The notes: generated from the letters alone by a model not told the origin. A DNA stretch of 64,000 nucleotides from Chondromyces crocatus (GCF_001189295.1 NZ_CP012159.1:5720525-5784524), one strand, 5' to 3'; shown: positions 28,159 to 37,940, counted from the first letter of the stretch. Numbers and translations are program-made.

Positions 28159-28405
28159 GGTGTTGGGGTCTCCTGGGTGTGTACCCGATGAAGGGGCGGA
28201 ATCTACGCCACGGCGCGGTGGGTTGCGACCCTCGGCGTGGTGCAGGGTGGATCCATCCGTGGATCGAGGCCCCTCCACCTGCACGCGCGGGGAGCGCGCG
28301 CTGGCTCACATCATCTTGGATTTCCAGGGGATTCCCACTCCTCTAGGCTCGCGTCCGCCCGGGCACGACGCTTGCCGTCGCGGCGCGCGGCAACCTGGAG
28401 GTCGT

Positions 28406-30472
28406 ATGCAGCAGTCGAGTCAACATGCGGAGGTCACGGGGTTCTGGCGTCGGTCGCTTCTGAGCGCGGCGGCGTTGCTCCCCTTGCTCGTCTCGGGCTG
28501 TGTCGTGGAGCCGATGGACGAGTCGGAGCCTCTCGCGGACGAAGAGGTGGTGGAATCGGACGCGGACGCGCTGACGGTGACCGCGCCGGTGAGCGCGTAC
28601 TTCGACGCTGCGACGACCGGGGGTTACGTCGATGGTTACCGCGTGGTGGGAAGCACGACGCCGCCGAGCTGGTCCTGGGGCAAGACGGAGCTGCTCGAAG
28701 GGCGGCAGAAGTTCCGCACCGAGGGCTACAACCTGCGCACGGCGAAGATGCGCTACAGCGACACGTTCCAGAGCGCCGAGTACCCGCTCCAGACCTACAA
28801 CGGCGCGCTGAACCAGCAGCTCGTGGACGGCTTCAACCTCCACTACCAGCACGCGTGCGCGAGCGGCAGCGCAGCGTGCCCGGCGAAGGGGCCGACGCGG
28901 CCCGAGGCGCGCTTCGTCCTCCTGCATCAGGGCCCGAAGACCGCGCAGCTCAACTGCAGCACCTCGCGGGCGCCGGTGCTCCTCGTCCACGGCGCCATGC
29001 AGAACGGCAACGTGTGGCTGCGCCCGAACGGTGACAACGGGAGTGGCCAGACCTACCCGGGGACCACGCAGCGGGACGGCTTCGTACATGCCCTGGAGGC
29101 GGCGAACATCTGCACCTATGCCGTCACGTTCGGCAACTTCCACGGCGACAACTTCAACCACGCGATCAACCTCGCGAACGCCATCGCGCGCGTGAAGGCG
29201 CTGACCGGGCGCTCGAAGGTGAACGTGGTCGCGTGGAGCAAGGGCGTGCTCCCGGTCGACCTGTACCTCTCGAACGTCAGCTCGTGGACGGACTGGGGGA
29301 CGAAGTACTTCGAGCAGATCGCCGCGGAGCAGGCGAAGCAGGTGCCCGCGTTCCGGCAGGACGTGCGCACCTACGTGCCGCTGTCGGGGCCGCATCTCGG
29401 CATCGATCTGAACTTCCGCCACCCGTACAACCCGCTCGTCATCCACAGCACGGCGGAGAACGCGCCGCTCGGCCAGGGCCCGGTGACCTGGAGCTTCATG
29501 TCGGCCGTGCAGTGCGTGACGTGGGGCTACTCGGACTCGCCGAGCAACCTGCCCTTCGGCAACCCCTACGCCTACTCGGTGTGCGAGGGGCGAGGCGGAA
29601 TGTGGCCGGACTTCTGGCGACGGATCTACACGTCGAACATCACCAACCTCGATTCGAGCGGCAGGCCCGTCTACACGAAGAGCTTGAAGACGCTGAACAC
29701 CGAGCAAGGGGTGACCGCCTCGGCATTCACGTTCGACAAGTACAACCTGTCGATGTGGGGCTCGGTGGACGAGTCGGGCGTGTACGTGTCGCCGTACCTG
29801 GGTCAGCTCCAGGCGGCCTACGATCTGCGCTCCTACTATCCGCTGCCGAACCGGCAGGACGATCCGGTGAGCTACGACTGGTCGCAGCTCGACACCGACA
29901 AGTACAAGTGGCGCGACTGGCTGAGCATCAAGCTCGGCTACAACCCGCTGCCTCCCTACGCGCTCGGTGGCTGGGTGAACGACGACGCCGGGCACATCGC
30001 CTGCCGGGCGCACGCCTACACGCCGGGCAGCTCGCCCTGCGAGGCGAAGCACGCCTATTACCACTCGGCGACGGCCAAGTCGTACCTGTGGGGCTACGCG
30101 ACGTACGACCTGATGGGCGGCATCGGGATCCAGGCGACGATGGAGATGGGCGGCAACTTCATCGCGCGGCTGAAGAGCCGCGGGCTCAGCCCGAACCTCG
30201 ACTACCTCTACGTGCTGCACGGCACGTCGTCGGGCCAGCCGGGCACGATCTTCGAGATCGACGGGATGGAGTCGCCGACCAGCGATCCGCACGGCGACGG
30301 CGTGCTCTTCGACGTGAGCATCGCGGCGCGCGACCAGCTCACGCAGGGCTGGACGGCGAGCCAGAAGTCGTCGCGCTCGAAGCAGGAGGGCGTGCCGTAC
30401 GGCCACCTGGAGGTCGGGACGACGCCGGCAGTGTTCACCAAGATGATCCAGCAGTTCAACGCGCTGCCCTGA
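28406..30472 (+). CDS. Secreted alpha/beta-hydrolase lipoprotein
   Basis: 688 residues. GGAGG sits four bases before the ATG. The signal sequence ends in LPLLVSGC (lipid Cys32), followed by an acidic stretch. The hydrolase core has the oxyanion-loop motif APVLLVHGAMQNGNVW (His195) and the nucleophile elbow VVAWSKGV, with Ser278 in A-W-S-K-G rather than the usual G-x-S-x-G. A likely acid/His pair is in the region ending in PYGHLEVG, but I cannot fix it. It is larger than most bacterial lipases, with several Cys and Tyr/Trp-rich inserts. Extracellular esterase or lipase activity is likely; the substrate is unknown. Confidence 0.72.
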   Translation: MQQSSQHAEVTGFWRRSLLSAAALLPLLVSGCVVEPMDESEPLADEEVVESDADALTVTAPVSAYFDAATTGGYVDGYRVVGSTTPPSWSWGKTELLEGRQKFRTEGYNLRTAKMRYSDTFQSAEYPLQTYNGALNQQLVDGFNLHYQHACASGSAACPAKGPTRPEARFVLLHQGPKTAQLNCSTSRAPVLLVHGAMQNGNVWLRPNGDNGSGQTYPGTTQRDGFVHALEAANICTYAVTFGNFHGDNFNHAINLANAIARVKALTGRSKVNVVAWSKGVLPVDLYLSNVSSWTDWGTKYFEQIAAEQAKQVPAFRQDVRTYVPLSGPHLGIDLNFRHPYNPLVIHSTAENAPLGQGPVTWSFMSAVQCVTWGYSDSPSNLPFGNPYAYSVCEGRGGMWPDFWRRIYTSNITNLDSSGRPVYTKSLKTLNTEQGVTASAFTFDKYNLSMWGSVDESGVYVSPYLGQLQAAYDLRSYYPLPNRQDDPVSYDWSQLDTDKYKWRDWLSIKLGYNPLPPYALGGWVNDDAGHIACRAHAYTPGSSPCEAKHAYYHSATAKSYLWGYATYDLMGGIGIQATMEMGGNFIARLKSRGLSPNLDYLYVLHGTSSGQPGTIFEIDGMESPTSDPHGDGVLFDVSIAARDQLTQGWTASQKSSRSKQEGVPYGHLEVGTTPAVFTKMIQQFNALP

Positions 30473-30583
30473 GCTGCTTGACGTGACCCCGGGGGGGGCG
30501 CTCCTTTCGGTCTTCGATGGCAAGCGGGCCTGGGTGCGCCGGGTCGACGCGCTTCTCGCGGGGCCGTGATACATCCGGGGTCG

Positions 30584-31225
30584 ATGCTGTCGCTCTCGGT
30601 CGATCCGCACCCGCTCCTCGACGTCGCCGCGTTCACGACGACGTTCTCTCGCCCTCTCGGTGAGCTCGGCCCGAGCGAGGCGCTTCGCGGGCTGCTCGCG
30701 ATCGATGCACCGGCGCCGCTGCGGTCCGATGACACCGTGCGCGGGGCCGTGCGGGATCTGCTGCGCCATGGCGGTTACAAGCCCACGGGGCGCGGGAAGC
30801 CAGCGTCGGAGTACCTGGTGCGGGCCGTGACGGAGGGCGCGCTCGGATCGATCAACCTGGCGGTGGACGCTTGTAACGTGGTGTCGCTCCACAGCGGCCT
30901 TCCCATCAGCGTGGTGGACCTGGATCGGGCGCAGCAGCCGCTGCGCGTGGGAATCGCGCCGGCCGGATCGAAGTACGTGTTCAATGCGTCGGGGCAGGAG
31001 ATCGATCTGGGTGGGCTCCTGTGTCTGTTCGACGCGGAGGGGCCTTGCGCGAACGCGGTGAAGGATGCGCAGCGCACCAAGACGAACGGCGAGACGACGC
31101 GGACGCTGACGGTGCTGTGGGGGGCGAAGGCGCTCCCTGGGAGGGCGTCGGAGGCGGCGCGGTGGTACCGGGCGCTGCTCTCGGAGGCCGGCGGCGTGAC
31201 GAAGGATGTGGCGCTGGGGGCGTGA
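30584..31225 (+). CDS. Stand-alone B3/4 (tRNA-binding/editing-like) domain protein
   Basis: 213 residues, no signal peptide. The region YLVRAVTEGALGSINLAVDA, then NVVSLHSGLPISVVDLD, matches the B3/4 domain of phenylalanyl-tRNA synthetase beta chain, which also occurs as free-standing proteins. In PheRS the B3/4 domain hydrolyses mischarged Tyr-tRNA-Phe; whether stand-alone versions edit tRNAs is only inferred. The ATG at 30584 was chosen; a GTG at 30566 in the same frame is an alternative. It has no obvious operon partner. Confidence 0.75.
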   Translation: MLSLSVDPHPLLDVAAFTTTFSRPLGELGPSEALRGLLAIDAPAPLRSDDTVRGAVRDLLRHGGYKPTGRGKPASEYLVRAVTEGALGSINLAVDACNVVSLHSGLPISVVDLDRAQQPLRVGIAPAGSKYVFNASGQEIDLGGLLCLFDAEGPCANAVKDAQRTKTNGETTRTLTVLWGAKALPGRASEAARWYRALLSEAGGVTKDVALGA

Positions 31226-31307
31226 GGTGCCAGGTGGGGTGAGGCGCAGCACCGTGAGGCGCTGGTAGGCCGGGGACGCGCTGTGGATGTTCCCGCGTTT
31301 TGCGGGA

Positions 31308-32441
31308 TCAAGCGGGCGCGCGGGCGGTCGACTTCACGAAGTGCATCTCGAAGCGGGTGGCCTCCGGTTCGACGAACCGGAGCAGGGCCTCGCCCTCCTG
31401 GGAGAGTGCCTCACGCGCGGCTTTCGAGAGGGCGTGGAACGGTTCGAGCTGGAGGGTGACGACCTTCTTCTTGGTCTCGACGCTCCAGGTGCCGGCGACG
31501 AGGCCGTCGACGAGGAAGGTCGGGAGAATGCGCAGGTTCGGGCGGAAGATGAGCGGGCGGTGCACGTCGGCGATGAGGCGGCTGCGATCGGCGTGGGCGA
31601 GCACGAGGCTGTCGTAGTCGGGGAGGAAGCGGACGGGGGCGGAGGTGTCTTCGGCGGGGCGAGGGGCGTCGGGCAAGTCGAACAGCTCCTTGCCTTGCTC
31701 GTCGCGGAGGACGAGCAGCTCGGGCCGCAAGGCGTCGAACGTGCTGCGGAGTGCCTTCAACCCCGACCAGGTCTGGACGTCGGCAGGGGTGGCTGGACCG
31801 AAGGCGGCGAGGTAGCGCAACACGAGCGCGTGTGGCGAGGGGTCGGCTCCGAGTGGCTGGCCGAGCCACGAAGAGGCGACGGCGAAGCTGGCGTTCCCCG
31901 GATAGCCCCAGGCGGTGTCGGTGGGGACCTGGACGAGCGGGAGACGCAGGCGGACGGTGTAGCCCATGGCGCGTTCGTCGCCGCCCGGGAACAGGGTGAG
32001 CAGGTGGTCGCGGAGGGCCTCGAAGGGACGTGGGGCTTCGTCGAGGAAGGCGCGCGCTGCGGCGAGGACGCCTTCGACGTCCACGGTGTCGGCGCGCTCG
32101 CGCAGCACGGCCCGGACGCCTTGATCGAGGGATGGCTGGAGGATCGGGCGCAGGTGCAGGAAGTCCCGCGTGCTCACGATGTGCAAGGTCGCGCGCATCA
32201 TCGTCGCGCGGACCACCTTGCGCTCGTGGAGCAGGCGCGAGAGGGCGTCGCGCTGGAAGCCTTCGAGGCGTGACCAGAGGCCGATGTATGGGGGCCTCGC
32301 GAGCTGGGCCTGGAGACCGCCGATTTGCTCGATGGCGGTGAGCGGATCGACGGGTGCCCGGCCGAGCAGCATCTGCCGCGCGAGGGTGGCGCGGTTCAGT
32401 GCCTTGCGGGTCATCAGCGAGGGGGTCGCCGTGGAAGCCAT
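31308..32441 (-). CDS. AlkZ-like DNA glycosylase (HTH_42 family)
   Basis: 377 residues built from tandem winged-helix domains, as in the HTH_42 (AlkZ/YcaQ) family. The key motif is IGGLQAQLARPP, with Gln44 and Gln46 forming the Q-x-Q catalytic pair of AlkZ; Escherichia coli YcaQ has Q-x-D. AlkZ removes bulky azinomycin adducts and cross-links from DNA and protects the producer. Further family features are VVRATMMRATLHIVS and the DYDSLVLAHADR segment. This protein may repair or confer resistance to a DNA-alkylating natural product, but no such cluster is visible here. The start at 32441 has a weak ribosome-binding site; 32414 is an alternative. Confidence 0.82.
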   Translation of the reverse strand: MASTATPSLMTRKALNRATLARQMLLGRAPVDPLTAIEQIGGLQAQLARPPYIGLWSRLEGFQRDALSRLLHERKVVRATMMRATLHIVSTRDFLHLRPILQPSLDQGVRAVLRERADTVDVEGVLAAARAFLDEAPRPFEALRDHLLTLFPGGDERAMGYTVRLRLPLVQVPTDTAWGYPGNASFAVASSWLGQPLGADPSPHALVLRYLAAFGPATPADVQTWSGLKALRSTFDALRPELLVLRDEQGKELFDLPDAPRPAEDTSAPVRFLPDYDSLVLAHADRSRLIADVHRPLIFRPNLRILPTFLVDGLVAGTWSVETKKKVVTLQLEPFHALSKAAREALSQEGEALLRFVEPEATRFEMHFVKSTARAPA

Positions 32442-32619
32442 GGGCTGGCTCGTGCCTGCGCGAGGGGAGGGGAGCAAGTCGCCGCGTGACCGGATGTGCG
32501 GTTTTGCACTGGACCGGCGCTCACCAGACGCGCGGTTTTGCAACGGGGCGTGCACTCACCGGGCGTCCTTCTCGGCCCCAGGACCGTTTCTTCGAGACGA
32601 TCTCTGATACAGAGGAACC

Positions 32620-33213
32620 ATGAAGCGCATCGCTCCGGCCGCCGAGCGCAACAAGGATCCCATCCTCGAGGTGCTGCGTCCGTTGCTCCGGGACGGGGCG
32701 ACGGTCCTCGAGATCGCGAGCGGTAGCGGTCAGCACGTGATTCATTTCGCGAGCGTCCTGCCGGCCGTCACGTTTCAGCCCACCGACGTCGATGCGGACG
32801 CGCGGCGCAGCATCGAGGCGTATCGCGCAGAGACTGGCGCGAAAAACATCCTCCCGTCGCTCGCGCTCGATGCCGCGTCGGACACGTGGCCGGTGCACTC
32901 GGCCGATGCGGTCGTGTGCATCAACATGATCCACATCTCTCCCTGGTCATGTTGCGAGGGGCTTTTTCGCGGCGCCGCTCGGATCCTGCCTGCGGGGGGC
33001 GCCCTCTTTCTTTACGGTCCTTACCGTTTCTTCGGCGTGTTCACTGCGCCGAGCAACGAGGCGTTCGACGCCTCCTTGAAGGCGCAGAATCCAGCCTGGG
33101 GCGTTCGCGACACGGATCAGCTCCTCGCCCTCGCGGCGGAGACGGGCTTCGCCCACGAGGAGACCGTACCGATGCCGGCGAACAATCACTGCCTGGTCTT
33201 CCGGCGCCTCTAG
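32620..33213 (+). CDS. DUF938 SAM-dependent methyltransferase
   Basis: 197 residues, the usual length. Motif I reads VLEIASGSGQHVIHFA, and the family-specific stretches PTDVDADARRSIEAY, AVVCINMIHISPW and LFLYGPYRFFGVFTAPSNEAFDASL match DUF938. SAM binding is clear from motif I; the methyl acceptor is unknown for the family. It is divergent from the AlkZ-like gene, with about 180 bases between them, so a shared control region is possible. Confidence 0.93.
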   Translation: MKRIAPAAERNKDPILEVLRPLLRDGATVLEIASGSGQHVIHFASVLPAVTFQPTDVDADARRSIEAYRAETGAKNILPSLALDAASDTWPVHSADAVVCINMIHISPWSCCEGLFRGAARILPAGGALFLYGPYRFFGVFTAPSNEAFDASLKAQNPAWGVRDTDQLLALAAETGFAHEETVPMPANNHCLVFRRL

Positions 33214-33416
33214 GAAAGCGAAGTCGCCAGCCGCAGGTCATCGGGTGTGGCCATCCTGCGGTGGGGCGGCCGGGGACTTCGCCTGCTTGCCGACGCAACG
33301 AGGTCAGGCCCGAAGCGGCGAGACGTGTCAGCGTTCCCGAATGGATCGCGGGGTGGTGGGGCCCCGACGCGCTTTGCTTGGCGGGGAGGCAGGAGCGCGT
33401 GCCCCTGCCGCGGGAG

Positions 33417-34553
33417 TCAAATGGCTTTCCGGTACACGCGGTACTTCTTGTACAGCTCGGCGCCCATGGAGCGGATGCCCAGGTTGATCGGCGCGTCGTC
33501 CTCGCGGGTCCACGACAGCTCGCCCCAGCGGTAGCCTTTGCCGATGCCGCGCTTCGCGACCTCGACGTACATCGCGGCGGACAGGCCACCGTAGCGCTTC
33601 ACGTCCTTGCGCAGCTCCTTCTTGATGCCGAGCAGCATGAGGCGCGACGAGCGCGGGTGCTGCACCTTCAAGCGCCACAGGGCCTTGGCCCAGTTGAAGG
33701 GGAAGAGCTTGCCATCCAGGTCGCGGATGGCCTCGTTCAGGTTCGGGAGCATGATGCACATGCCCATCACCTTGCCGTTCACCTCGGCCATGAACGCGAT
33801 GTCGGGATCGACGATGAGCTTGAGGTCCTTGGCCATCTTCTCGATCTCGTCCGGGAGCGCGGGCACGTAGGCCCACTTGCCTTCCCAGGCGTCGTTGTAG
33901 ATCTCCATGATGGTCCTGATCTCCTCGTCGAAGCGGGACATGTCGACGGAGCGGAGCTTGACCTCGGGCAGGGCCTTGATCTGTTCCCACGCCTTGAGCG
34001 TGCGCTTCGGGAACTCCATGCGGTCGGTGTAGCGCCAGCAGAAGAGGTCCTTCTCTTTCTCGTAGCCGGCGCCCTCGACCAGGCGGCCCTGGTAGGGGCG
34101 CGAGTGGGCCATCATCAGGACGGGCGGGTGCTCGAAGCCCTCGATGAGGATGCCGACCTCCTCGTTCGGGTAGAGCGAGAAGGGGCCCATGAGGCGCTTC
34201 ATGCCGCGCTCGCGCGCCCACGCTTCGGCCCGTTCGAGGAGGGCGCTGGCGACGGCCTGGTCCTCGATGGTGTCGAAGAAGCCGAAGAAGGCCGTGTCGT
34301 CCTTCCACACCCGCAGGTACTCGCGGTCGATGGCCGCCGAACAGCGTCCGACGAGGCGGCCGTCCTTCCAGGCCGTGAACAGGGTGACGTCGGCGTGGTT
34401 GAAGAAGGGGTTGTGCTTGGGGGTGAGGCGCTGCTTGAACTCGAAGTCGAGCGGGGGCACCCAGGTGGGGTCGAAGCGGAAGACCTCGTGGCCGGCGGCG
34501 ACGAAATCGTCGATGTCGTGGCCCGGCGTGTGCTCGCGGATCTGGATGGACAT
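33417..34553 (-). CDS. GNAT-like acyltransferase of unknown specificity
   Basis: 378 residues, two tandem GNAT-like folds. The N-terminal half has PPLDFEFKQRLTPKHNPFF and GRLVGRCSAAIDREY, then GPFSLYPNEEVGILIEGFEHPP; the C-terminal half has FMAEVNGKVMGMCIMLPNLNEAI and GELSWTREDDAPINLGIRSMGAE. This layout is that of a conserved bacterial family annotated only as N-acetyltransferase-like. Similar genes often sit near sphingolipid or other lipid-synthesis loci in other bacteria; none is visible here. Cytoplasmic, no signal. The acyl acceptor is unknown. Confidence 0.78.
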   Translation of the reverse strand: MSIQIREHTPGHDIDDFVAAGHEVFRFDPTWVPPLDFEFKQRLTPKHNPFFNHADVTLFTAWKDGRLVGRCSAAIDREYLRVWKDDTAFFGFFDTIEDQAVASALLERAEAWARERGMKRLMGPFSLYPNEEVGILIEGFEHPPVLMMAHSRPYQGRLVEGAGYEKEKDLFCWRYTDRMEFPKRTLKAWEQIKALPEVKLRSVDMSRFDEEIRTIMEIYNDAWEGKWAYVPALPDEIEKMAKDLKLIVDPDIAFMAEVNGKVMGMCIMLPNLNEAIRDLDGKLFPFNWAKALWRLKVQHPRSSRLMLLGIKKELRKDVKRYGGLSAAMYVEVAKRGIGKGYRWGELSWTREDDAPINLGIRSMGAELYKKYRVYRKAI

Positions 34554-34663
34554 GGAGCTGTTCCTGGGGGTTGTTGAGGCGGCGCGAGGATGCCGTCAGG
34601 GGGTCGATCGGTCAAGGGCGGGCACCGTTGACGTGCTCTCGGCGGGCGCCCTAGCGTGGGTGG

Positions 34664-35026
34664 ATGCCGACCCTCATCGACAAGCCGACACGTATCGAGG
34701 CTGCAGGGACGAAGCCGAAGCTCATCGACGAGTACATCGGCCGCGTGAACTCCAGGACGAGTGAGGCCAGCGTGGCGCACATGCGGAGTCCGGGAGGCTG
34801 GGAAGAGCCGGGGCAGCGGCCCGAGTTCGAGGAGTTCACGGTGGTGCTGCGCGGTCTGCTCCGCGTGGAGTTCGAGGGTGGCGCGCTCGAGGTGCGGGCC
34901 GGCCAGGCGGTGATCGCGCACGCCGGGGAGTGGGTGCGTTACAGCACGCCCGGGGACGAGGGGGCCGAGTACATCGCCGTGTGCTTGCCGGCGTTCTCCC
35001 CGGACACCGTCCACCGCGACGGCTGA
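34664..35026 (+). CDS. Small cupin-domain protein
   Basis: 120 residues forming one cupin beta barrel. The second half has the expected order (EFEEFTVVLRGLLRVEFEGGALEVRAGQAVI, read here in parts) and the turn AHAGEWVRYSTPGDEGAEYIA. The usual His-rich metal site of motif 1 (GxxxxxHxH) is not present: the position has RPEFEEF, with Glu residues instead, so metal binding is doubtful. Function unknown. It is divergent from the GNAT-like gene and convergent with the DUF2169 gene. Confidence 0.82.
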   Translation: MPTLIDKPTRIEAAGTKPKLIDEYIGRVNSRTSEASVAHMRSPGGWEEPGQRPEFEEFTVVLRGLLRVEFEGGALEVRAGQAVIAHAGEWVRYSTPGDEGAEYIAVCLPAFSPDTVHRDG

Positions 35027-35066
35027 GGCCGCGACGGCGCCGTGGGGTGCCGTCGCGACCAGTGAC

Positions 35067-37811
35067 TCACGTCCTCACGCTGCGCCCGGAGGGAACGGGG
35101 AGGGCGCGACCGAGCGCGAGGACGAGGAGCGAGAGGGGCTCGCTCTCGGTCGGATCCTGCTGGGCGTGCGGCTCGGCGATGATCCGCACGCGGAACTTGG
35201 TGAACAGCGGGAGCTTGTCGGCGAGGTTCTCGGGGAGGTAGGTGGGGAGCGGCGCGCCCATGCCCGTGGCGAGCGAGGCGCAGAGGCGCTTGTCGCCGAG
35301 CACGGTGCGGCGCTGGTAGAGGCGCTCCTCGATGAGCGTGCGGATGACCGTCGTCTCCAGGTAGTCGGTGGGGAGCGTCCGGTTCACCTGGGTGAAGGCC
35401 TGGCGGATGCGGGTCGCGGCGCCTTCCACGAGCGGGCCGCCGGTCGCGCGGGCCTGGACGACCTCACCCGCGGCGTCGATCGCGTCCTTGAGGCGCTTGT
35501 CGGCGCCGGCGAGCTGGGAGGCGACGGTGATCGTCGTCTTCAGCGATTCGAGCGGATCGAAGGCCATGGTCAGCTCGCCGCCGGCGACGATCAACGGACG
35601 GGTGAGGATCCCGTCTTCGTCGATGGACTCCTCCAGGGTGCGGGCGACGCCGAAGGCGTCGAGGGGAGGGACGCGCATCAGGGCGCGGGCGATCATGCGT
35701 CGATCGCGCGCGACCTGCGGCTCCGGGTCGGGCTCCTCGCCGGTGAGCCACTCGGTGGGTCGGGCGGGAGGCCGCAGGTACTCGACCCAGGCGGCTTGCT
35801 GGCGGACCCGTGGTGGCGTCTTGTCGTCGTACCACAAGAGGTCGACGTATTCGGTCGGCGGGGGGAGGCGTGGCCGGGCGCTGCGCGCGGAGGCGGGAGA
35901 AGGGGTCGCGGGCTCGAGCGGGACGGACGCGGCGTCCGAGGCCGCCGAGAGCCCACCGAGCGCCGCGCGGGCGTCGTGCGAGGGGACGCCTGCGGGGTCG
36001 GGGGGGCGGACGGAGGGCGACCAGGAGGCGCTCGAGGTCGAGCCCCAGGAGGGCGCCGAGCCGGGGCGCGAAGGGCCACTCTCGGGAGAGGCAAACCCCA
36101 TGGGGGCGACCGAGGAGGCCTGCACGGGAGCCGGTGCGACGGGGGGCGGCATCGGCGTCTGGGCCGGGGTGGGCACCATGGGCGGCGCCGGGACCGCGGC
36201 AGGGGCCAGCGGCGGGGCGATGGCCGCGGGGGGCATCGGAGGAGGCGCAGACATGCGCGCAGGGGCGGCGAGGTCGGGGTTGCTGAGCGCCTGGACGGCG
36301 GCAGAAGGATTCGGCCCCGGGTGGACGCTGCGCGGTGGCGCTGCCTGCGGCTGCTGGGGGAAGCCCGCCGGTGCGCCCTGGGGCGTCTGCTGGAAGCCGG
36401 GGGCGGCTCCTTGCGCCCCCGGCGCAGGGATCGGGAAGGGCAGGGCTCCTCCCTGGGGGGGCTGCGAGAACACCAGCGTCTGGTACTGCCGGCGACCGCC
36501 CGATTCGCTCGACGGCGCAGCAGGCGAGGGCTCGAGGGGAGGGGGAGCGGCGAGCGCTTCTGCCGGGAGGCCTTCGGCGCTCATGAAGGGCAGGCCGACG
36601 TTGCGTGAGCGCAGGCCCGTGCTGTCGGGGGGGGCTCCGGGATCGCGGCCTCCGCCGGGTCGGAAGGGCAGGGCGGCGTAGCGTCCGGGCTCCTTGTTCC
36701 CCGAGGGCCCGTCGGCGAGCGTGCTCGCGTCTTCGTCGGTGGCGTCGGGGGCAGGTGAAGGCTCGGCGTTCATCGGCGCACCTGGACCTCCCAGGCCAGC
36801 GGCAGCGCCGGCGCCCGCAGGCGGGGCTCCTGCGGCAGCGGGCGCGGCCGGTGTGTGCAGCGTCATCACCACACGACCTTGCTCGTCGCGCTGGCGCAGC
36901 GGGATCCTGGCGCGGTAGGTGAGCGTGCAGATCTGTCGCTCCGTGTCGATCCACAGCGTGTCCGCGTTCAGGTGCACCGTCTGCGGACCTCCCTGGCGAC
37001 CCTCCACGAGCGCGAGTGGCTGGACGCCAGGCAGGCTGGTCACGAAGCGCGGCGTCGCGGGGTGCAGGTGCTCGAGCACGATGCGCGCGTTCGTGGGGAG
37101 GTAGTCGAGCTGCTGGTCGCGCGGCGCGGCGTTGAAGAACGCAGGGTCGAGATCGTCGGGGAGTGCGGCGTCGTACCACCGGGCGGGAGCGAAGGTCGCC
37201 GCGAGCGGGCCGAGCCGGTCGCGACGAGCGGGCCACGACATGGCGAGCGGACCGAAGCCCACGGGCTCCACGACCTCGGTGGCGTTGCGGATCATGGTGC
37301 CGATGCGCACGAGGTTGGGCAGGCGCACGCGCCCCATGCCATCGGCCGCCCCTGCGCGCACACCCACCGGGTTGGTGGTGTCCGGACCCCCACCCGCGCG
37401 CTCGTACAGGAGCGGCATCCGCGTGAAGCGGGCCCCGTCGAGCAGGGTCCCGTCGAGCCGGATCCAGCGGTCTTGCTGGATCTCGACCGACTTGTCGAGG
37501 TCACCGACGAGGAGCCGGGTCACCACCGTGGTCGCAGGGAGCTGCTGCGGGGCATGAGCGGATCCGATGAGCAGCACGTCGGCGCGCGCCTTGAAGGGCA
37601 CGAGGTCGCTCGGGGCACGCACGCTCCGGTTCGGGTCGTCGTCCCAGTGGCTGTCGTGATCGAGGATCGGCTCCTGATGCTCCGCCAGCCTCGACTCGTT
37701 GGGGGCGAGCGCGAACGTCGCCTTGCAGATGACCGTCAGGGACCAGCCCTGCGAGGTGTTGTGCCAGATCACCGATCGGCAAGGGAGAGACGTGCTGGAG
37801 ACGACCTGCAT
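35067..37811 (-). CDS. DUF2169 type VI secretion accessory protein
   Basis: 914 residues. The N-terminal 320 residues match DUF2169 (SLPCRSVIWHNTSQGWSLTV, PFKARADVLLIGSAH, and a later PTNARIVLEHLHPATPRF), a family found with type VI secretion effectors and VgrG/PAAR proteins in Myxococcota, thought to help load effectors. A Pro/Ala/Gly-rich linker of about 250 residues follows. The C-terminal 280 residues form a second, probably helical domain of unknown type. The start at 37811 (GGGG five bases upstream) is favoured; MGPVEY at 37841 is an alternative. No other secretion gene is within view, so it is an orphan here. Confidence 0.78.
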   Translation of the reverse strand: MQVVSSTSLPCRSVIWHNTSQGWSLTVICKATFALAPNESRLAEHQEPILDHDSHWDDDPNRSVRAPSDLVPFKARADVLLIGSAHAPQQLPATTVVTRLLVGDLDKSVEIQQDRWIRLDGTLLDGARFTRMPLLYERAGGGPDTTNPVGVRAGAADGMGRVRLPNLVRIGTMIRNATEVVEPVGFGPLAMSWPARRDRLGPLAATFAPARWYDAALPDDLDPAFFNAAPRDQQLDYLPTNARIVLEHLHPATPRFVTSLPGVQPLALVEGRQGGPQTVHLNADTLWIDTERQICTLTYRARIPLRQRDEQGRVVMTLHTPAAPAAAGAPPAGAGAAAGLGGPGAPMNAEPSPAPDATDEDASTLADGPSGNKEPGRYAALPFRPGGGRDPGAPPDSTGLRSRNVGLPFMSAEGLPAEALAAPPPLEPSPAAPSSESGGRRQYQTLVFSQPPQGGALPFPIPAPGAQGAAPGFQQTPQGAPAGFPQQPQAAPPRSVHPGPNPSAAVQALSNPDLAAPARMSAPPPMPPAAIAPPLAPAAVPAPPMVPTPAQTPMPPPVAPAPVQASSVAPMGFASPESGPSRPGSAPSWGSTSSASWSPSVRPPDPAGVPSHDARAALGGLSAASDAASVPLEPATPSPASARSARPRLPPPTEYVDLLWYDDKTPPRVRQQAAWVEYLRPPARPTEWLTGEEPDPEPQVARDRRMIARALMRVPPLDAFGVARTLEESIDEDGILTRPLIVAGGELTMAFDPLESLKTTITVASQLAGADKRLKDAIDAAGEVVQARATGGPLVEGAATRIRQAFTQVNRTLPTDYLETTVIRTLIEERLYQRRTVLGDKRLCASLATGMGAPLPTYLPENLADKLPLFTKFRVRIIAEPHAQQDPTESEPLSLLVLALGRALPVPSGRSVRT

Positions 37812-37940
37812 GGAACCCCAGGGGTATTCAACCGGGCCCATGGCGGTCAACACCCTCGGCGGGGATGCCGATCGCCCCTGGGCGGCGTGGCGTGCGATAC
37901 TGATGCACGTGGGGCGCCGGTGCGTCTCCACCGATGCCGT

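Noticed and set aside
28343-31252. 969-codon minus-strand ORF
   Set aside because: It is the mirror of the hydrolase lipoprotein and B3/4 genes; its Arg/His/Val-rich sequence has no domain and is a codon-bias artefact.
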